Shown: one piece after another, positions 22,031 through 34,095 of the stretch
Layout of the letters: each line of letters starts with the position of its first letter
Numbering within the stretch: the first letter of the stretch is position 1
NCBI GenBank assembly: GCA_016859345.1
Contig: JADGDC010000025.1
Location: 1-64,000 of the forward strand
Length of the DNA: 64,000 nucleotides
From: Istiophorus platypterus
Taxonomy: Eukaryota; Chordata; Actinopteri; Istiophoriformes; Istiophoridae
Direction of reading: 5' to 3'
Translations under genes and position numbers: made by a program
The notes under the pieces: model-generated
Database searches by the model: none
Told to the model about the DNA's origin: nothing
The model's input: only the letters and a program-made list of their open reading frames with translations

Positions 22031-22560
22031 AGATAACGAGAGGTCATGGAGCCACGCTTTTCAGGGCATGGGCCTCTCTTTCCGGGTGAGTTCGTTCCAG
22101 GGAACCCTGCCCTTTACAAAGTGTTTTAATTACATATAAGTGTGATTTTTAAGCAAAAACTCTAATATTATCTTGAACTGTTCAAAGTGTAATTTAAATT
22201 GAATTCCTGTTTTTTTTTTTTTTTGCATAATTCACAGTTCTACTAGAAAATGTGAATTTTCTGACTTACCATCTGACCTGCATAAACCAGTTGTTAACAC
22301 CGCTAGGTAGCTCTAGTCTGGCCAGTCAGGGCTGAAGTTCCAGAGCCTCTCGGTTCCCTTTCACTCGGGATCCAAAAGCCATCTTTGAGAGGCAGTATCC
22401 CATTACTCCCATTACTTGACCCCATGAACTGTAGAGACAACTCTTAAGCTGCAATACGGCTGTGTAAAGGACAACCCACTGGCCCTGCTCCTCATCCCCT
22501 GGCTCTTTCTCCAGGCCCCCAATCCTCTCTGCCTGGTAATTATGACATCAGAGTTCTATG
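22031..22560 (+). repeat. B (oligo-T type) then C
   Basis: T15 run at 22,210-22,224. C has gctgaagttccagagcct and ggctgtgtaaagg, features shared with the 39.2-kb and 49.0-kb copies. Confidence 0.8.
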
Positions 22561-22695
22561 TCTGTCTTTGATGTCTGACATCAGAGTTCTTCATGACATC
22601 ATACCTCTAAGTGACATCACCAAAGAATGTGACTTTTTTTTCTGTGATAATTGATTTTTTGCCCTCACAACTATGGGAAGACCAACATTTCTGCA

Positions 22696-22740
<45 letters not shown>

Positions 22741-23030
22741 CTGTGTGTAATTGTGTGCTTGTGTGATTGTCTGTGCTTGTGTGTGTTTTTATGCTTTGTG
22801 TCAGGCTTTGGCAATCTTCTGTTGCAATATTGTGAAAGAGCAATGCCATTACAATACCTCATATAATCACAATATGATCCCAATGCCAAATATGATCGCG
22901 AATTGACATATAATCTAGGCAATCAGGACCAAGGCTCTGGGGCATGTTGGGTTCCTCTCACTCAGGATCCATATGCCATCATTGATAAGCAGTATTCCGT
23001 TACACTGCACGTTACTTGAACGTGTCTGAG
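22561..23030 (+). repeat. T leader, (TG)n and D cassette
   Basis: Leader with gattttttgccctcacaac. D with tatgatcgcgaattgaca and taatctaggcaatcagg. Same lineage as the cassettes at 39.4 and 49.2 kb. Confidence 0.8.
22699..22786. repeat. (TG)n tract, long type
   Basis: An uninterrupted TG run comes first, followed by gactgtgtgtaattg, gtgcttgtgtgattg and tctgtgcttg. Confidence 0.9.
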
Positions 23031-23810
23031 TAAACCTTTCGCCTTTTTTCTTGAACTTTTTCTGCGAGATCTTATATTGGAGCTGGTGGTCCTCTAGGAG
23101 GTGATTTTGACTCTGCATATGGCACCCTGTCCCTTTCCAGAATGGTCTCACAATTTCCTTCCTTAGGACACCTGCGTTTTCACTTATAATGTTCACAGCC
23201 CCAGTCCTTCCAACTGTTTACATGGTGTCATCTTCTGAGATGTATATCTATAAAAACCTTGTCAATTGGATGGCTGAAATTTGTGCAGAGAGTCAAATAA
23301 ATCCAAGTCCTTCATATCTGCATCTCACCGCACTTCTTGCGTCGTTTTTGAATTTTGTCAGCAAGATCTTGCATTGAGGCTGCCTTTTCATTTTTGAAGA
23401 GATTTTGACTCTGCACACATCACCCTCGCCTTTTCAAGAGTGGTCTCTTCATTTTCTTCCTAATGACGTCTGTGTTATCATTTGCAAGGTGTTCTGCCTT
23501 TTCAGCAGTCCACCTCCTCAGTAGCCAAAGTCTTCTTGTTCCGTACCTTCCTTTTCAGGAGGCTTTTGTCAAAGGAGTAGTCTTCTCTTCTCCCTTACCC
23601 TTTCAAGACTGGTCTCTTCTTTTCCTTCGTAATTACACCTGCGTTACCTTTTGCAAGGTGTGCGGCCCCAGTCCATCCACCTGTTTCCAATGTTGCCAGA
23701 ATTGTAAGTTTGGGATGGTATCCCTCGCTACCGTCCTCAAAAGCTCATCTTCTGAGATATACATGTATAAAAATCTCGTCAATTGGACGGCTGGGATGGA
23801 TTCCATTTGC
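23031..23810 (+). repeat. A array with short F insert
   Basis: Begins with an odd A variant (attggagctggtggtcctct) found only after this D lineage. Short F lies at about 23,490-23,590. The array ends with ctgggatggattccatttgc, where an A unit is cut directly into the start of F. The same cut is at 40,665 and 50,275. Confidence 0.8.
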
Positions 23811-24220
23811 AAGGTGTTCTGCCATTTCAGCAGTCCACCTCCTCAACAGCAAAAGCCTTCCTGTTCCATACCTTCCTTTTCAGGAGGCTTGTGTCAAAGG
23901 ACTAGTCTTCTCTTTGGGGGACTACCTGCTTGTTATCAATGCTCCATCCTCTCCTTGTCTTGAATGTTTAGGAGGCTCAATTTTCACGAGGGTAGCTAAC
24001 ATGGTTATTCTTCCTGGATAGGGGGGGGTTTGCCCTGACTTATTGCTTTTATACTTGCCGCCTCAAGGGGTTATCAGAAGCGACAGGGTAGGATTATATC
24101 TTATTCATCCATTCATTAATTAACTACCCTGTTCTATCATGGCAGAGGCTGCTGACCCTGGAGTCCTGCTGCGATTATAGGGACAGCCTGGTCCGAGATT
24201 TGCACCTTCTCCTACGGATG
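23811..24220 (+). repeat. F then P modules, P frame stopped
   Basis: F with cctcaacagcaaaagccttc. P has ATG at 24,139 and TAG at 24,178-24,180. Confidence 0.75.
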
Positions 24221-24510
24221 ACGAGAGCTCACGGAACCACGCTTTTCAGGGAATGGGCCTCTCTCTCCGGGTGAGTTCATTCCAGGGAACCCTGCCCTTT
24301 ACAAAGTGTTTTAATCACAACTAAGTGTGATTTTTAAGCAAAAACTCTAATATAATCTTGAACTGTATAAACTGTAGTTTAAATTGAATTCCTGGTTTGT
24401 TTTGTTGCATAATGCAAAGTTCTGCTATAAAATGTGAATTTTCATACTTACCATCTGACCTGCGTAAACCAGTTGTTAACACCGCTAGGTAGCTCTGGTC
24501 TGGCCAGTCA
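24221..24510 (+). repeat. B module returning to A
   Basis: GGTGAGT intact. The tail has gctataaaatgtgaattttc. Exits to A at agtcagggatgatatctgca. Confidence 0.8.
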
Positions 24511-27500
24511 GGGATGATATCTGCATCTTGCCGCACTGCCTGTGTCGTTCTTGCCCTTTGTCAGCAAGATCTTGTATTGAGGCTGTCTTTTCGTTTTTGA
24601 AGAGATTTTGACTCTGCTCATGGCACCCTGTCCCTTTCCAAAACGGTCTCATAATTTCCTTCCTTGGGACACCTGCGTTATCATTGGTAAGGTGCGCAGC
24701 CCCAGTCCATCCACCCTTTTACAAAGTCTTATCTTCTGAGATATATATGTTTTATATCGTCCTCAAACACCCATCTTCTGAGATGTACATCCATAGAAAC
24801 CTCATCAATTGTACGGCTGGGATTCGTGCAGCATGTCAAATAAATCCAAGTCCTCCATAACTGCATCTCACCGCACAGCTTGCATCGTTCTTGAACTTTG
24901 TCAGCAAGATCTTGTATTGAGGCTGTCGTTTCATTTTTGAAGAGATTTTGACTCTGCACATGGCACCCTGTCCCTTTCCAGAATGGTCTCACAATTTCTT
25001 TCCTTAGGACACCTGCGTTTTCGTTTATAATGTTCACAGCCCCAGTCCTTCCAACTGTTTACATGGTGTCATCTTCTGAGATATAAATTTTTTTTAAAAA
25101 CTCGTCAATTGGACGGCTGGGATGTAAGAGATTTGACTCTGCACACGGCACCCTCACCCTTTGAAAAGTGGTCTCTTCATTTCCTTCCTAATTCCACCTA
25201 CATTACCATTTACAAAGTGTGCGGCCCCAGTCCATCCACCTGTTTCCAAAGTCACCAGAATTTGAACTTTGGGATGATAGCCCTCACTACCATCCTCATA
25301 CACTCAACTCCTGAGATGTACATCTAACCAACGTCATAATTTGGATGGCTGGGATTTGTGCAGCAAGTCAAATAAGTCCAAGTCCTCCATATCTTCATGT
25401 CACGGCACTGCCTGTGTCGTTCCTGAACTTTTCCCGCAAGATCTTGTATTGAGGCTTACTTTTTATTTTTGAAGAGATTTTGACTCTGCACATGGCACCC
25501 TGTCCCTTTCCAGAATGGTCTCATACTTTTCTTCCTTAGGACACCCGTGTTATCATTTGTAAGTAACGAAGCCCCAGTCCATCCTCCTTTTTACACGGTC
25601 TCACCTTCTGAGATATACATTTTTTAAAACCTCGTCAATTGGACGACTGGGATGTAAGAGATTTTGACTCTGCACACGGCAGCATTACCCTTTCAAGAGT
25701 GGTCTCTTCATTTCCTTTCGAATGACACCTGCATTACCATTTGCAAGGTGTGCGGCCCCAGACCATCCACCTGTTTCCAAAGTTTCGAGAATTTGAACTT
25801 TGGGATTATAACCCTCACTACGGTCCTCATACACTCAACTCCTGAGATGTACATCTAACCACCGTCATCAATTCGCTGGCTGGGATTTGTGCAGCGAGCA
25901 TCTTACATAAGCCAAAATTCCTCCATCTCTGCATCTCTCGGCACTACCTGTGATGTTCTTTGTCAGCAAGATCTTTTATTGAGGCTGTCTCTTCGTTTTT
26001 GAAGAGATTTTGACTCTGCACGAGGCACCCTCACCCTCTCAAGAGTGGTATCTTCTTTTCCTTCCTAATGACACCTGCGTTACCTTTTGCAAGGTGTGTG
26101 GCCCAAGTTCATCCAACTGTTTACACATTAGCCAGAATTTGAACTTTGGGATGGTAACCCTCACTACCATCCTCAAACACTCATCTTCTGAGATGTTTAT
26201 CTATAGAAACCTCGTCAATTGGACGGCTGGGAATTGTGCAGCAAGTCAAATAAATCCAAGTCCTCCATATTTGCATCTCACCGCACTTCTTGCGTCATTC
26301 TTGAACTTTTATAGCAAGATATTGTATTGAGGCTGCCTTTTCTTTTTTGAAGAAATTTGGACTCTGCACACATCACCCTCACCTTTTCAAGAGTGGTCTC
26401 TTCATTTTCTTCCTAATGATGCCTGTGTTATCATTTGCAAGGTGTTCTGCCATTTCAGCAGTCCACCTCCTCACCAGCCAAAGCCTTCTTGTTCCACACC
26501 TTCCTTTTCAGGAGGCTTGTGTCAAAGGAGTAGTCTTCTCCCTTACCCTTTCAAGAGTGGTCTCTTCTTTTCCTTCGTAATTACACCTGCGTTACCTTTT
26601 GCAAGGTGTGCGGCCCCAGTCCATCCACCTGTTTCCAATGTTGCCAGAATTGTAAGTTTGGGAGGGTATCCCTCGCTACCGTCCTCAAAAGCTCATCTTC
26701 TGAGATATACATGTAAAAATCTCGTCAATTGGACGGCTGGGATGTAAGAGATTTTGACTCTGCACACATCACCCTCACCCTTTCAAGAATGATCTCTTCA
26801 TTTCCTTCCTAATGACACCTGCGTCACCATTTGCAAGGTCTGCGGCCCCAGTCTATCCACCTGTTTACATAGTTGCCCCAATTTGAACTATGGGATGGTA
26901 GCCCTCAATGCCGTCCTCATACAGTCAACTCATTAGATGTACATCTAACCAACATCATTATTTTGATGGCTGGGATTTGTGCAGTAACTAGTTAGATAAG
27001 CCAGAATTCCTCCTTCTCTGCATCTTGCCGCACTGTCTGTGTCATTCTTTATCTTTGTCCGCAACATTTTGTTATTCAGGCTGACTTGTTCTTTTATGAG
27101 ATTTTGACTCTGCACATGGCACCATGTACCTTTCCAAAACGGTCTCATAATTTCCTTCCTTAACACACCCGCCTTATAATTGGTAAGGTGCGCAGCCCCA
27201 GTCCATCCACCTGTTTACAGAGTCTCATCTTCTGAGATATATATGTTTTAAAAGCTCATCAATTGGACGGCTGGGATGGAAGAGATTTTGACTCTGCACA
27301 CGGCACCCTCACCCTTTCAATAGTGGTATCTTCTTTTCCTTCCTAATGACACCTGCATTACCATTTGCAAGGTGTATGGCCCAAGACCATCCACCTTTTT
27401 CCAAAGTGGCCAGAATTTGAACTTTGGGATGGTAGCCCTCACTACCATCTTCAAACACTCATCTTCTGAGATGTATATTGAAAGAAACCCCGAAAATTGC

Positions 27501-27895
27501 ACGGCTGGAATTTGTGCAGTAAGTCAAATAAATCCAAGTCCTCCATATCTGCATCTCACTGGACTTCTTTCGTCGTTCTTGATCTGTGCCCGCAAGATCT
27601 TGTATTGAGGCTGTCTTTTCATTTTTGAAGAGATTTTGACTCTGCACACAGCACCCTCGCCCTTTCAAGAGTGGTATCTTCTTTTCCTTCCTAATTCCAC
27701 CTGCATTACCATTTGCAAGGTGTCCGGCCCCAGTCCATCCACCTTTTTCCAAAGTCACCAAAATTTGAACTTTGGGATGGGAGCCCTCACTACCATCCTC
27801 AAACACTCATCTTCTGAGATGTACATCTATAGAAACCTCGTCATTTGGATGGCTGGGATTTGTGCAACAAGTCAAATAAGTCCAAGTCCTCCATA
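24511..27895 (+). repeat. Longest direct A array
   Basis: About 3.4 kb of short-long A units: marks near 24,944, 25,134, 25,484, 25,664 and 26,002 are spaced about 190, 350, 180 and 338 bp. A short F sits at about 26,440-26,540. The end (26,900-27,895) matches 14.9-15.9 kb and 42.8-43.5 kb units. Confidence 0.85.
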
Positions 27896-28080
27896 TCTGA
27901 ATCTGGTGAGGAGGTGGACTGCTGGAATGGCAGAACACCTTGCAAATGGAAATGCAGTTGTCATTAGGAAGGAAATGAAGAGACCACTCTTGAAAGGGTG
28001 AGGGTGCCATGTGCAGAGTCAAAATCTCTTACATCCCAGCCATCCAACTGACGAGGTTTCTGCACATGTAGAAACCTTCT
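27896..28080 (-). repeat. iA inverted A unit
   Basis: Pairs with the direct A core at about 27,590-27,725 (agagattttgactctgcaca to ccatttgcaaggtg), leaving a loop of about 210 bp. Near-copy of the iA at 15,910 (offset 11,984). Confidence 0.85.
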
Positions 28081-28595
28081 CCTACGGGTAACAAGACCAC
28101 ACTTTCCAGGGCATGGGCCTCTCTCTCCGGGTGAGTTCGTAGCAGGGAACCCTGCACTTTACAAAGTATTTTAATTAATTATTTTAATTAAGTGTGAATT
28201 TTAAGCAAAAACTCTAATATTATATTGAACTGTATAAACTGTAGTTTAAATTGAATTCCTGCTTTGTTTCGTTGCATAATGTACAGTTCTACTAGAAAAT
28301 GTGAATTTCCTGACTTACCATCTGACCTGCATAAACCAGTTGTTAACACCACTAGGTAGCTCTAGTCTGGCCAGTCAGGGCTGAAGCTCCAGAGCCTCTC
28401 GGTTCCCTTTCACTCGGGAATCAAGCGCCATCTTTGAGAGGCAGTATCCCATTACTCTACATGACCCCGTGAACTGTAGAGAAAACTCCTAAGCTGCAAG
28501 ACAGCTGTGTAAAGGACAACCCACATGCTCTGCTCCTCATCCCCTGGCTCTTTCTCCAGGCCCCCAATCCTCTCTGCCTGGTAATTATGACATCA
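28081..28595 (+). repeat. B then C modules
   Basis: The acaagaccacactttccagg form of B, with a palindromic ttaattaattattttaattaa tail start. C exits to satellite. Confidence 0.8.
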
Positions 28596-30530
28596 GAGTT
28601 CTCTGTCTGTCTTTGGGCGCTGACATCAGAGGAATCTTTCTTTCATGTTTAATGAGGACAGTCTAGGATCCTCGATATCACGGTTCTAAATGTCTGCATC
28701 TATGAATATTCCATGGATGTGTCCACATCGAAGGAATCTTTGAAGTTAAATGAGTTCTGTCTGGAATCTTTCATATCATTGTCCTAAATATTCCACATTA
28801 AAGGAATGTCTTTGATGTGTGTGTTTGGTGTTTAATGAGGTCTTTCTATGATCATGGTTCTAAATGTCCACATCAAAGGAGTCTTGCTTTAATGCATTTC
28901 TGTGGTGTTTAATGAGGTCTTTCTAGGATATTTGACATCATGCTTCAAAGTGACCACATCAAAGGAATCTGTCTTTGAAGTCTGTCTTTGATGTTTATTG
29001 AGGTCAGTCAATGATCTTTGACATCATGGTTCTAAGTGTCCACATCAAAGGAATCTGTCTTTGATGTGTGTCTTTGATGTGTAATGATGTCTTTCCATGA
29101 TCTTTGATATCATGGTTCTAAATGTCCACATCAAAGGAATCACTCCCTGACGGCTCTAAGTGTCCACATCAAAGGAATCTGTCTTTGATGTTTGTCTTTG
29201 ATGTGTAATGATGTCTTTCCATGATCTTTGATATCATGGTTCTAAATGTCCACATCAAAGGAATCACTCTCTGACGGCTCTAAGTGTCCACATCAAAGGA
29301 ATCTGTCATTGATGTCTTACTTTGATGTTTAATGAGAACAGACTCGGATCATTGATATCATGGTTCCGACTGTCCATATCAAAGGAAAACTTTCTTTGAT
29401 ATGTGTCGTTAATGTTTAATGAGGTCTGTCTTTGATCTTTGATATCATTGTTCCTACTGCCCATATCAAAGATATCTTTTCTTTAAGTCATTGTTTGATG
29501 TTTAATGTGGTCTAATTATGATTTTTGATGTCGTGGTTCTACGTGTCCACATCAAACGAATATTTCTTTGATGTCTGTCACTGATCTTTAATGAGTTCTC
29601 TCTTGGATCTTTGATATGGTCTTCAGTGTTTCAGATCAAAGGAATGTGTCTTTGATGTGTGTCTTTGGTGTTTGATGAGGTCTTTCATTGATATTTGATA
29701 TCATGCTTCAAAGTGTCCACATCAAAGGAATCTGTCTTTGAAGTCCGTCTTTGATGTTTATTGAGGTCAGTTAATGATCTTTGACATCATGCTTCAAAGT
29801 GTCCACATCAAAGGAATCTGTCTTTGAAGTCCGTCTTTGATGTTTATTGAGGTCAGTCAATGATCTTTGACATCATGCTTCAAAGTGTCCACATCAAAGG
29901 AATTTGTCTTTGAAGTCTGTCTTTGATGTTTATTGAGGTCAGTCAATGATCTTTGAAATCATGGTTCTAAGTGTCCACATCAAAGGAATCTGTCTTTGAT
30001 GTGTGTCTTTGATGTGTAATGATGTCTTTCCATGATCTTTGATATCATGGTTCTAAATGTCCACATCAAAGGAATCACTCTCTGACGGCTCTAAGTGTCC
30101 ACATCAAAGGAATCTGTCATTGATGTCTTACTCTGTCTTTCTCTGATGTGTGTTTGATGTTTAATGAGGTCTGTCTTTGATCTTTGATATCATTGTTCCT
30201 ACTGCCCATATCAGAGATATCTTTTCTTTAAGTCATTGTTTGATGTTTAATGTGGTCTAATTATGATTTTTGATGTCGTGGTTCTACATGTCCACATCAA
30301 ATGAATATATCTTTGATGTCTGTCACTGATCTTTAATGAGTTCTCTTTTGGATCTTTGATATGGTCTTAAGTGTTTCAGATCAAAGGAATGTGTCTTTGA
30401 TGTTTGTCATTGATGTGTAACGAGCTTCGTCCATGATCTTTGAAATCATGGTTGTAAGTGTCCACATTAAAGGAATCCGTCTTTGATGTACAATGAGGTC
30501 TGTCTTTGATCTTTTATATGCTGGTTCTAA
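28596..30530 (+). repeat. S1 satellite block 4
   Basis: Contains a local duplication: the hairpin-bearing monomer plus the short actctctgacggctc unit occurs twice in a row (about 29,030-29,280). An extra tttgaagtccgt-class monomer is present near 29,730-29,890. Near 30,130 a partial unit is joined as ttactctgtctttctctgat. Confidence 0.85.
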
Positions 30531-31615
30531 GTTTTCACATGAAAGGAACCTTTTTTAATGTCTTTCTTAGATGCCAAACATTAATATCATGTCAAATATC
30601 TTTGATGTCAGTCAAAGACGTCCTTAATGTCTTCTTTGACTGAAGTTTTACCATCGCAGGAATCTGTCTCTCATCTCTATCTCAGATGAAGAACTTCAAA
30701 AAAGGAAAACCATCTTTTATGTCCTTTGAAAACAAAGACTGATATAAAAGTATTCCATCCTTTACATCTAACTTTGATGTTGGAGATCACAGTTCTAAAT
30801 GACGTCATGAAAGGAATCTGTCTCTGCTGTCAGCTTTGATGTTTATGATATTTGACATCAGAGTTCTAAGGGTCAACATGAAAGGAATCCATCCTTGATT
30901 TCGTTCTTTGATGTAAGAAGTCCAGGAATGTCTTTTCAAAACAATGATTGACACAAATGCAATGCATCCTTCAGATTTGACATCTAGTTCTAGTTCTAGT
31001 TGACAACATCAAAAGAGTCTGTCTTTGACATCTGCTTTGATGTTTTATATATGCCTGTGTGGTAAGTCTATGATGAGTGACATTATAGAAGTGTGACCAT
31101 TGAAGAAAACCATTGTTGATGTATGTAAAATTAAAAAAAAACCTGCAAGAACTGTCTTCCATGTCCTTTGAAAACAGAGATTGATATAAAAGTCTCCCAT
31201 CCTTGAAGTTCCCCTGTGATGTTTGACATCAGGCTTCTAATTGACACTTTCAAGGGAATCTGCCTGTTATTTCTGCTTTGAGGTTAAATCTGTGCCTTTG
31301 AGGTACAGACCTCTATGATGTGTGACATCCGAGTTCTGTGGGTCCCCATCAAAGGAATCTGTCCTTACTGTAAAGCATCAAAAGTCATGGTAACTGTCTT
31401 TGATGTCTTTTCAAAACAAAGACATAATCGTAATCCATCCTTGATTTTTGTCTCAGGCGTTTGACATCAGAGTTCTCATGAATACATCAAAATAATCAAT
31501 CCTTGATTTCTGCTTTGAGCCTTTCAAAGTATTTGAATATTTAAGACAGTCATGGCTATGCCTTCCTTTACCCAGACGGGAACTGAAGATCTTCACTTTG
31601 ATATTCAGTGCTCAG
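30531..31615 (+). repeat. S2 satellite block 4
   Basis: Full-length S2 including aagtatttgaatatttaaga and the end before L. Close match to 4,196-5,255. Confidence 0.85.
30800..30807. promoter_or_regulatory. TGACGTCA (S2 copy 4)
   Basis: Intact CRE-like palindrome at the shared S2 position. Confidence 0.4.
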
Positions 31616-31800
31616 GTGTTAGACTCACCTTGGGTCTTCCTTGCAATTTGAGGACCACCTCAAAAAAATTAGTGCCACAGAAAGGGTGTAACCATGGGGG
31701 ACCTGCCTAAGCCTATAAAACATTGTCAGAATGGGCTGACTGATTTCGTATGAGTATTTTTGCGCCATTCCTTGACCTCTCAACTGGCTCCAGAGTTGCA
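31616..31800 (+). repeat. L linker, second copy
   Basis: Same as L at 5,256 with small deletions (tttcgtatgag for tttcggtatgag, and loss of a gc near gcgccattc). TATAAAA at 31,714-31,720. Confidence 0.75.
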
Positions 31801-32965
31801 AGAATTGGAAGTTTGGGATGGTAACCCTCACTACCATCCTCACACACTGAATCTTGAGATGTACATCTAACCGTCTACATCAATCCGATGGCTGGGATGG
31901 GTACAGACAGTTAGATAAGCCCAATAACTCCATCTCTGCATCTTGCCGCACTGCCTGTGTCTTGCCTGAACTTTGTCCACAAGATGTTGTATTGAGCCTG
32001 TCTTTTCTTTTTTGAAGAGATTTTGACTCTGCACATGGCACCCTGTCCCTTTCCAGAACGGTCTCATAATTTCCTTCCTTAAGACACCTGCGTTATCATT
32101 GGTGAGGTGCGCAGCCCCAGTCCATCCACCTGTTTACAGAGTCTCATCTTCTGAGATATATGTTTTAAAACCTCATCAATTGGACGGCTGGGATGTATGA
32201 GATTTTGACTCTGCACAAGGCACCCTCACCCTTTCAAGAGTGTTATCTTCTTTTCCTTCCTAATTACACCTACGTTACCATTTGAAAGGTGTGTGACCCC
32301 AGTCCATCCCTCTTTTTCCAAAGTGGCCAGAATTTGAACTTTGGGATGGGAGCCCTCACTACCATCCTCAAACAGTCATCTTCTGAGATGTATATCTATA
32401 GAAACCTTGTCAATTGGATGGCTTGGATTTGTGCAGCAAGTCAAATAAATCCAAGTCCTCCATATCTGCATCTCACCGCACTGCTTGCGTCGTTCTTGAA
32501 CTTTTATAGCAAGATCTTGTATTGAGGCTGTCTTTTCGTTTTTGAAGAGATTTTGACTGTGCACACATCACCCTCACATTTTCAAGAGTGGTCTCTTCAT
32601 TTTCTTCCTAATGACGCCTGTGTTATCATTTGCAAGGTGTTCTGCCATTTCAGCAGTCCACCTCCTCCCCAGCCAAAGCCTTCTTGTTCCTTACCTTCCT
32701 CTTCAGGAGACTTGTGTCAAAGGGGTAGTCTTCTCTTCTCCCTTACCCTTTCAAGAGTGGTCTCTTTTTTTCCTTCGTAATTACACCTACGTTACCTTTT
32801 GCAAGGTGCGCAGCCCCAGTCCATCCACCTGTTTACATAGTCTCATCTTCTGAGATATATATGTTTTATACCGTCCTCAAACACCCATCTTCTGACATGT
32901 ACATCCATAGAAAGCTCTTCAATTGGACGGCTGGGATTTGTGCAGCGAGTCAAATAAGTCCAAGT
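31801..32965 (+). repeat. A array with short F insert
   Basis: Near-copy of 5,451-6,300 at offset 26,353, then diverges. Short F at about 32,635-32,745 has ccttcctcttcaggagactt. Confidence 0.8.
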
Positions 32966-33155
32966 CCTCCATATCTGAATCTGGTGAGGAGGTGGACTGC
33001 TGAAATGGCAGAACACCTTGCAAATGGAAATGCAGGTGTCATTAGGAATCAAACGAAGAGACCACTCTTGAAAGGGTGAGGGTGCCGTGTGCAGAGTCAA
33101 AATCTCTTACATCCCAGCCATCCAATTGATGAGGTTTTTTACACACGTAGAAACC
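32966..33155 (-). repeat. iA inverted A unit
   Basis: The inverted unit has ggtgccgtgtgcagagtcaa. The terminal palindrome is degraded here (aggttttttacacacgtagaaacc). Confidence 0.8.
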
Positions 33156-33690
33156 TGGGCAGATAACGAGAGCTCACGGAACCACGCTTCTCAGGGCATG
33201 GGCCTCTCTCTCCGGGTGAGTTCATTGTAGGGAACCCTGCCCTTTACAAAGTGTTTTAATCACAACTAAGTGTGATTTTTAAGCAAAAACTCTAAGATTA
33301 TCTTGACCTGTATAAACTGTAGTTTAAATTCAATTCCTGTTTTATTTTTTTGTTGCATAATGCACAGTTACTAGAAAATGAGAATTTTCTGACTTACCAT
33401 CTGACCTGCATAAACCAGTTGTTAACACCACTAGGTAGCTCTAGTCTGGCCAGTCAGGGCTGAAGCTCCTGAGCCTCTCGGTTCTCTTTCACTCAGGATC
33501 CAAAAGCCATCTTTGAGAGGCAGTATCCCATTACTCCCATTACTTGACCCCATGAACTGTAGAGATAACAAGCTGCAATACAGCTGTGTAAAGGACAACC
33601 CACTGGCTCTGCTCCTCATCCCCTGGCTCTTTCTCCAAGCCCCCAATCCTCTCTGCCTGGTAATTATGACATCAGAGTTCTATGTCTGTC
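33156..33690 (+). repeat. B then C modules
   Basis: GGTGAGT intact near 33,217. C has ttctctttcactcaggatcc, closer to D (tcactcaggatcc) than the usual tcactcgggatcc, and exits to T. Confidence 0.8.
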
Positions 33691-33817
33691 TTTGATGTCT
33701 GACATCAGAGTTCTTCATGACATCATACCTCTAAGTGACATCACCAAAGAATGTGACTTTTTTTTCTGTGATGTGATTTTGTGCCCTCACAACTATGGAA
33801 AGGCCAACATTTTTGCA

Positions 33818-33909
<92 letters not shown>

Positions 33910-34095
33910 TGTGTGTGTGTGTTTGTGACTGTGTGTAATTGTGTGCTTGTGTGATTGTGTGTGCTTGTGTGTGTTTTTATGCTTTGTGTCAGGGTTTGGC
34001 AATCTTCTGTTGCAATACTGTGAAAGAGCAATGCCATTACAATACCTCATATAATCAAAACATGATCCCAATGCCCAATATGATCGCGAATTGAC
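33691..34095 (+). repeat. T leader, (TG)n and truncated D
   Basis: D is cut after gatcgcgaattgacc and joined to A at tctcatgattttcttcctta, so the part homologous to C is missing. This is the only D in the window lost in this way. Confidence 0.8.
33822..33974. repeat. (TG)n tract, longest in window
   Basis: About 100 bp of nearly pure TG with a single gtatgt break at about 33,901, followed by the gactgtgtgtaattg and gcttg tail of the long type. Confidence 0.95.

Noticed and set aside
27807..28022. Minus-strand frame giving the same peptide as many plus-strand frames
   Set aside because: This is simply iA, an inverted A unit. Identical peptides on both strands argue for inversion of DNA, not for two genes.
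33741..34071. His-Thr-rich minus-strand and Cys-Val-rich plus-strand frames
   Set aside because: They are translations of the (TG)n tract, not proteins.
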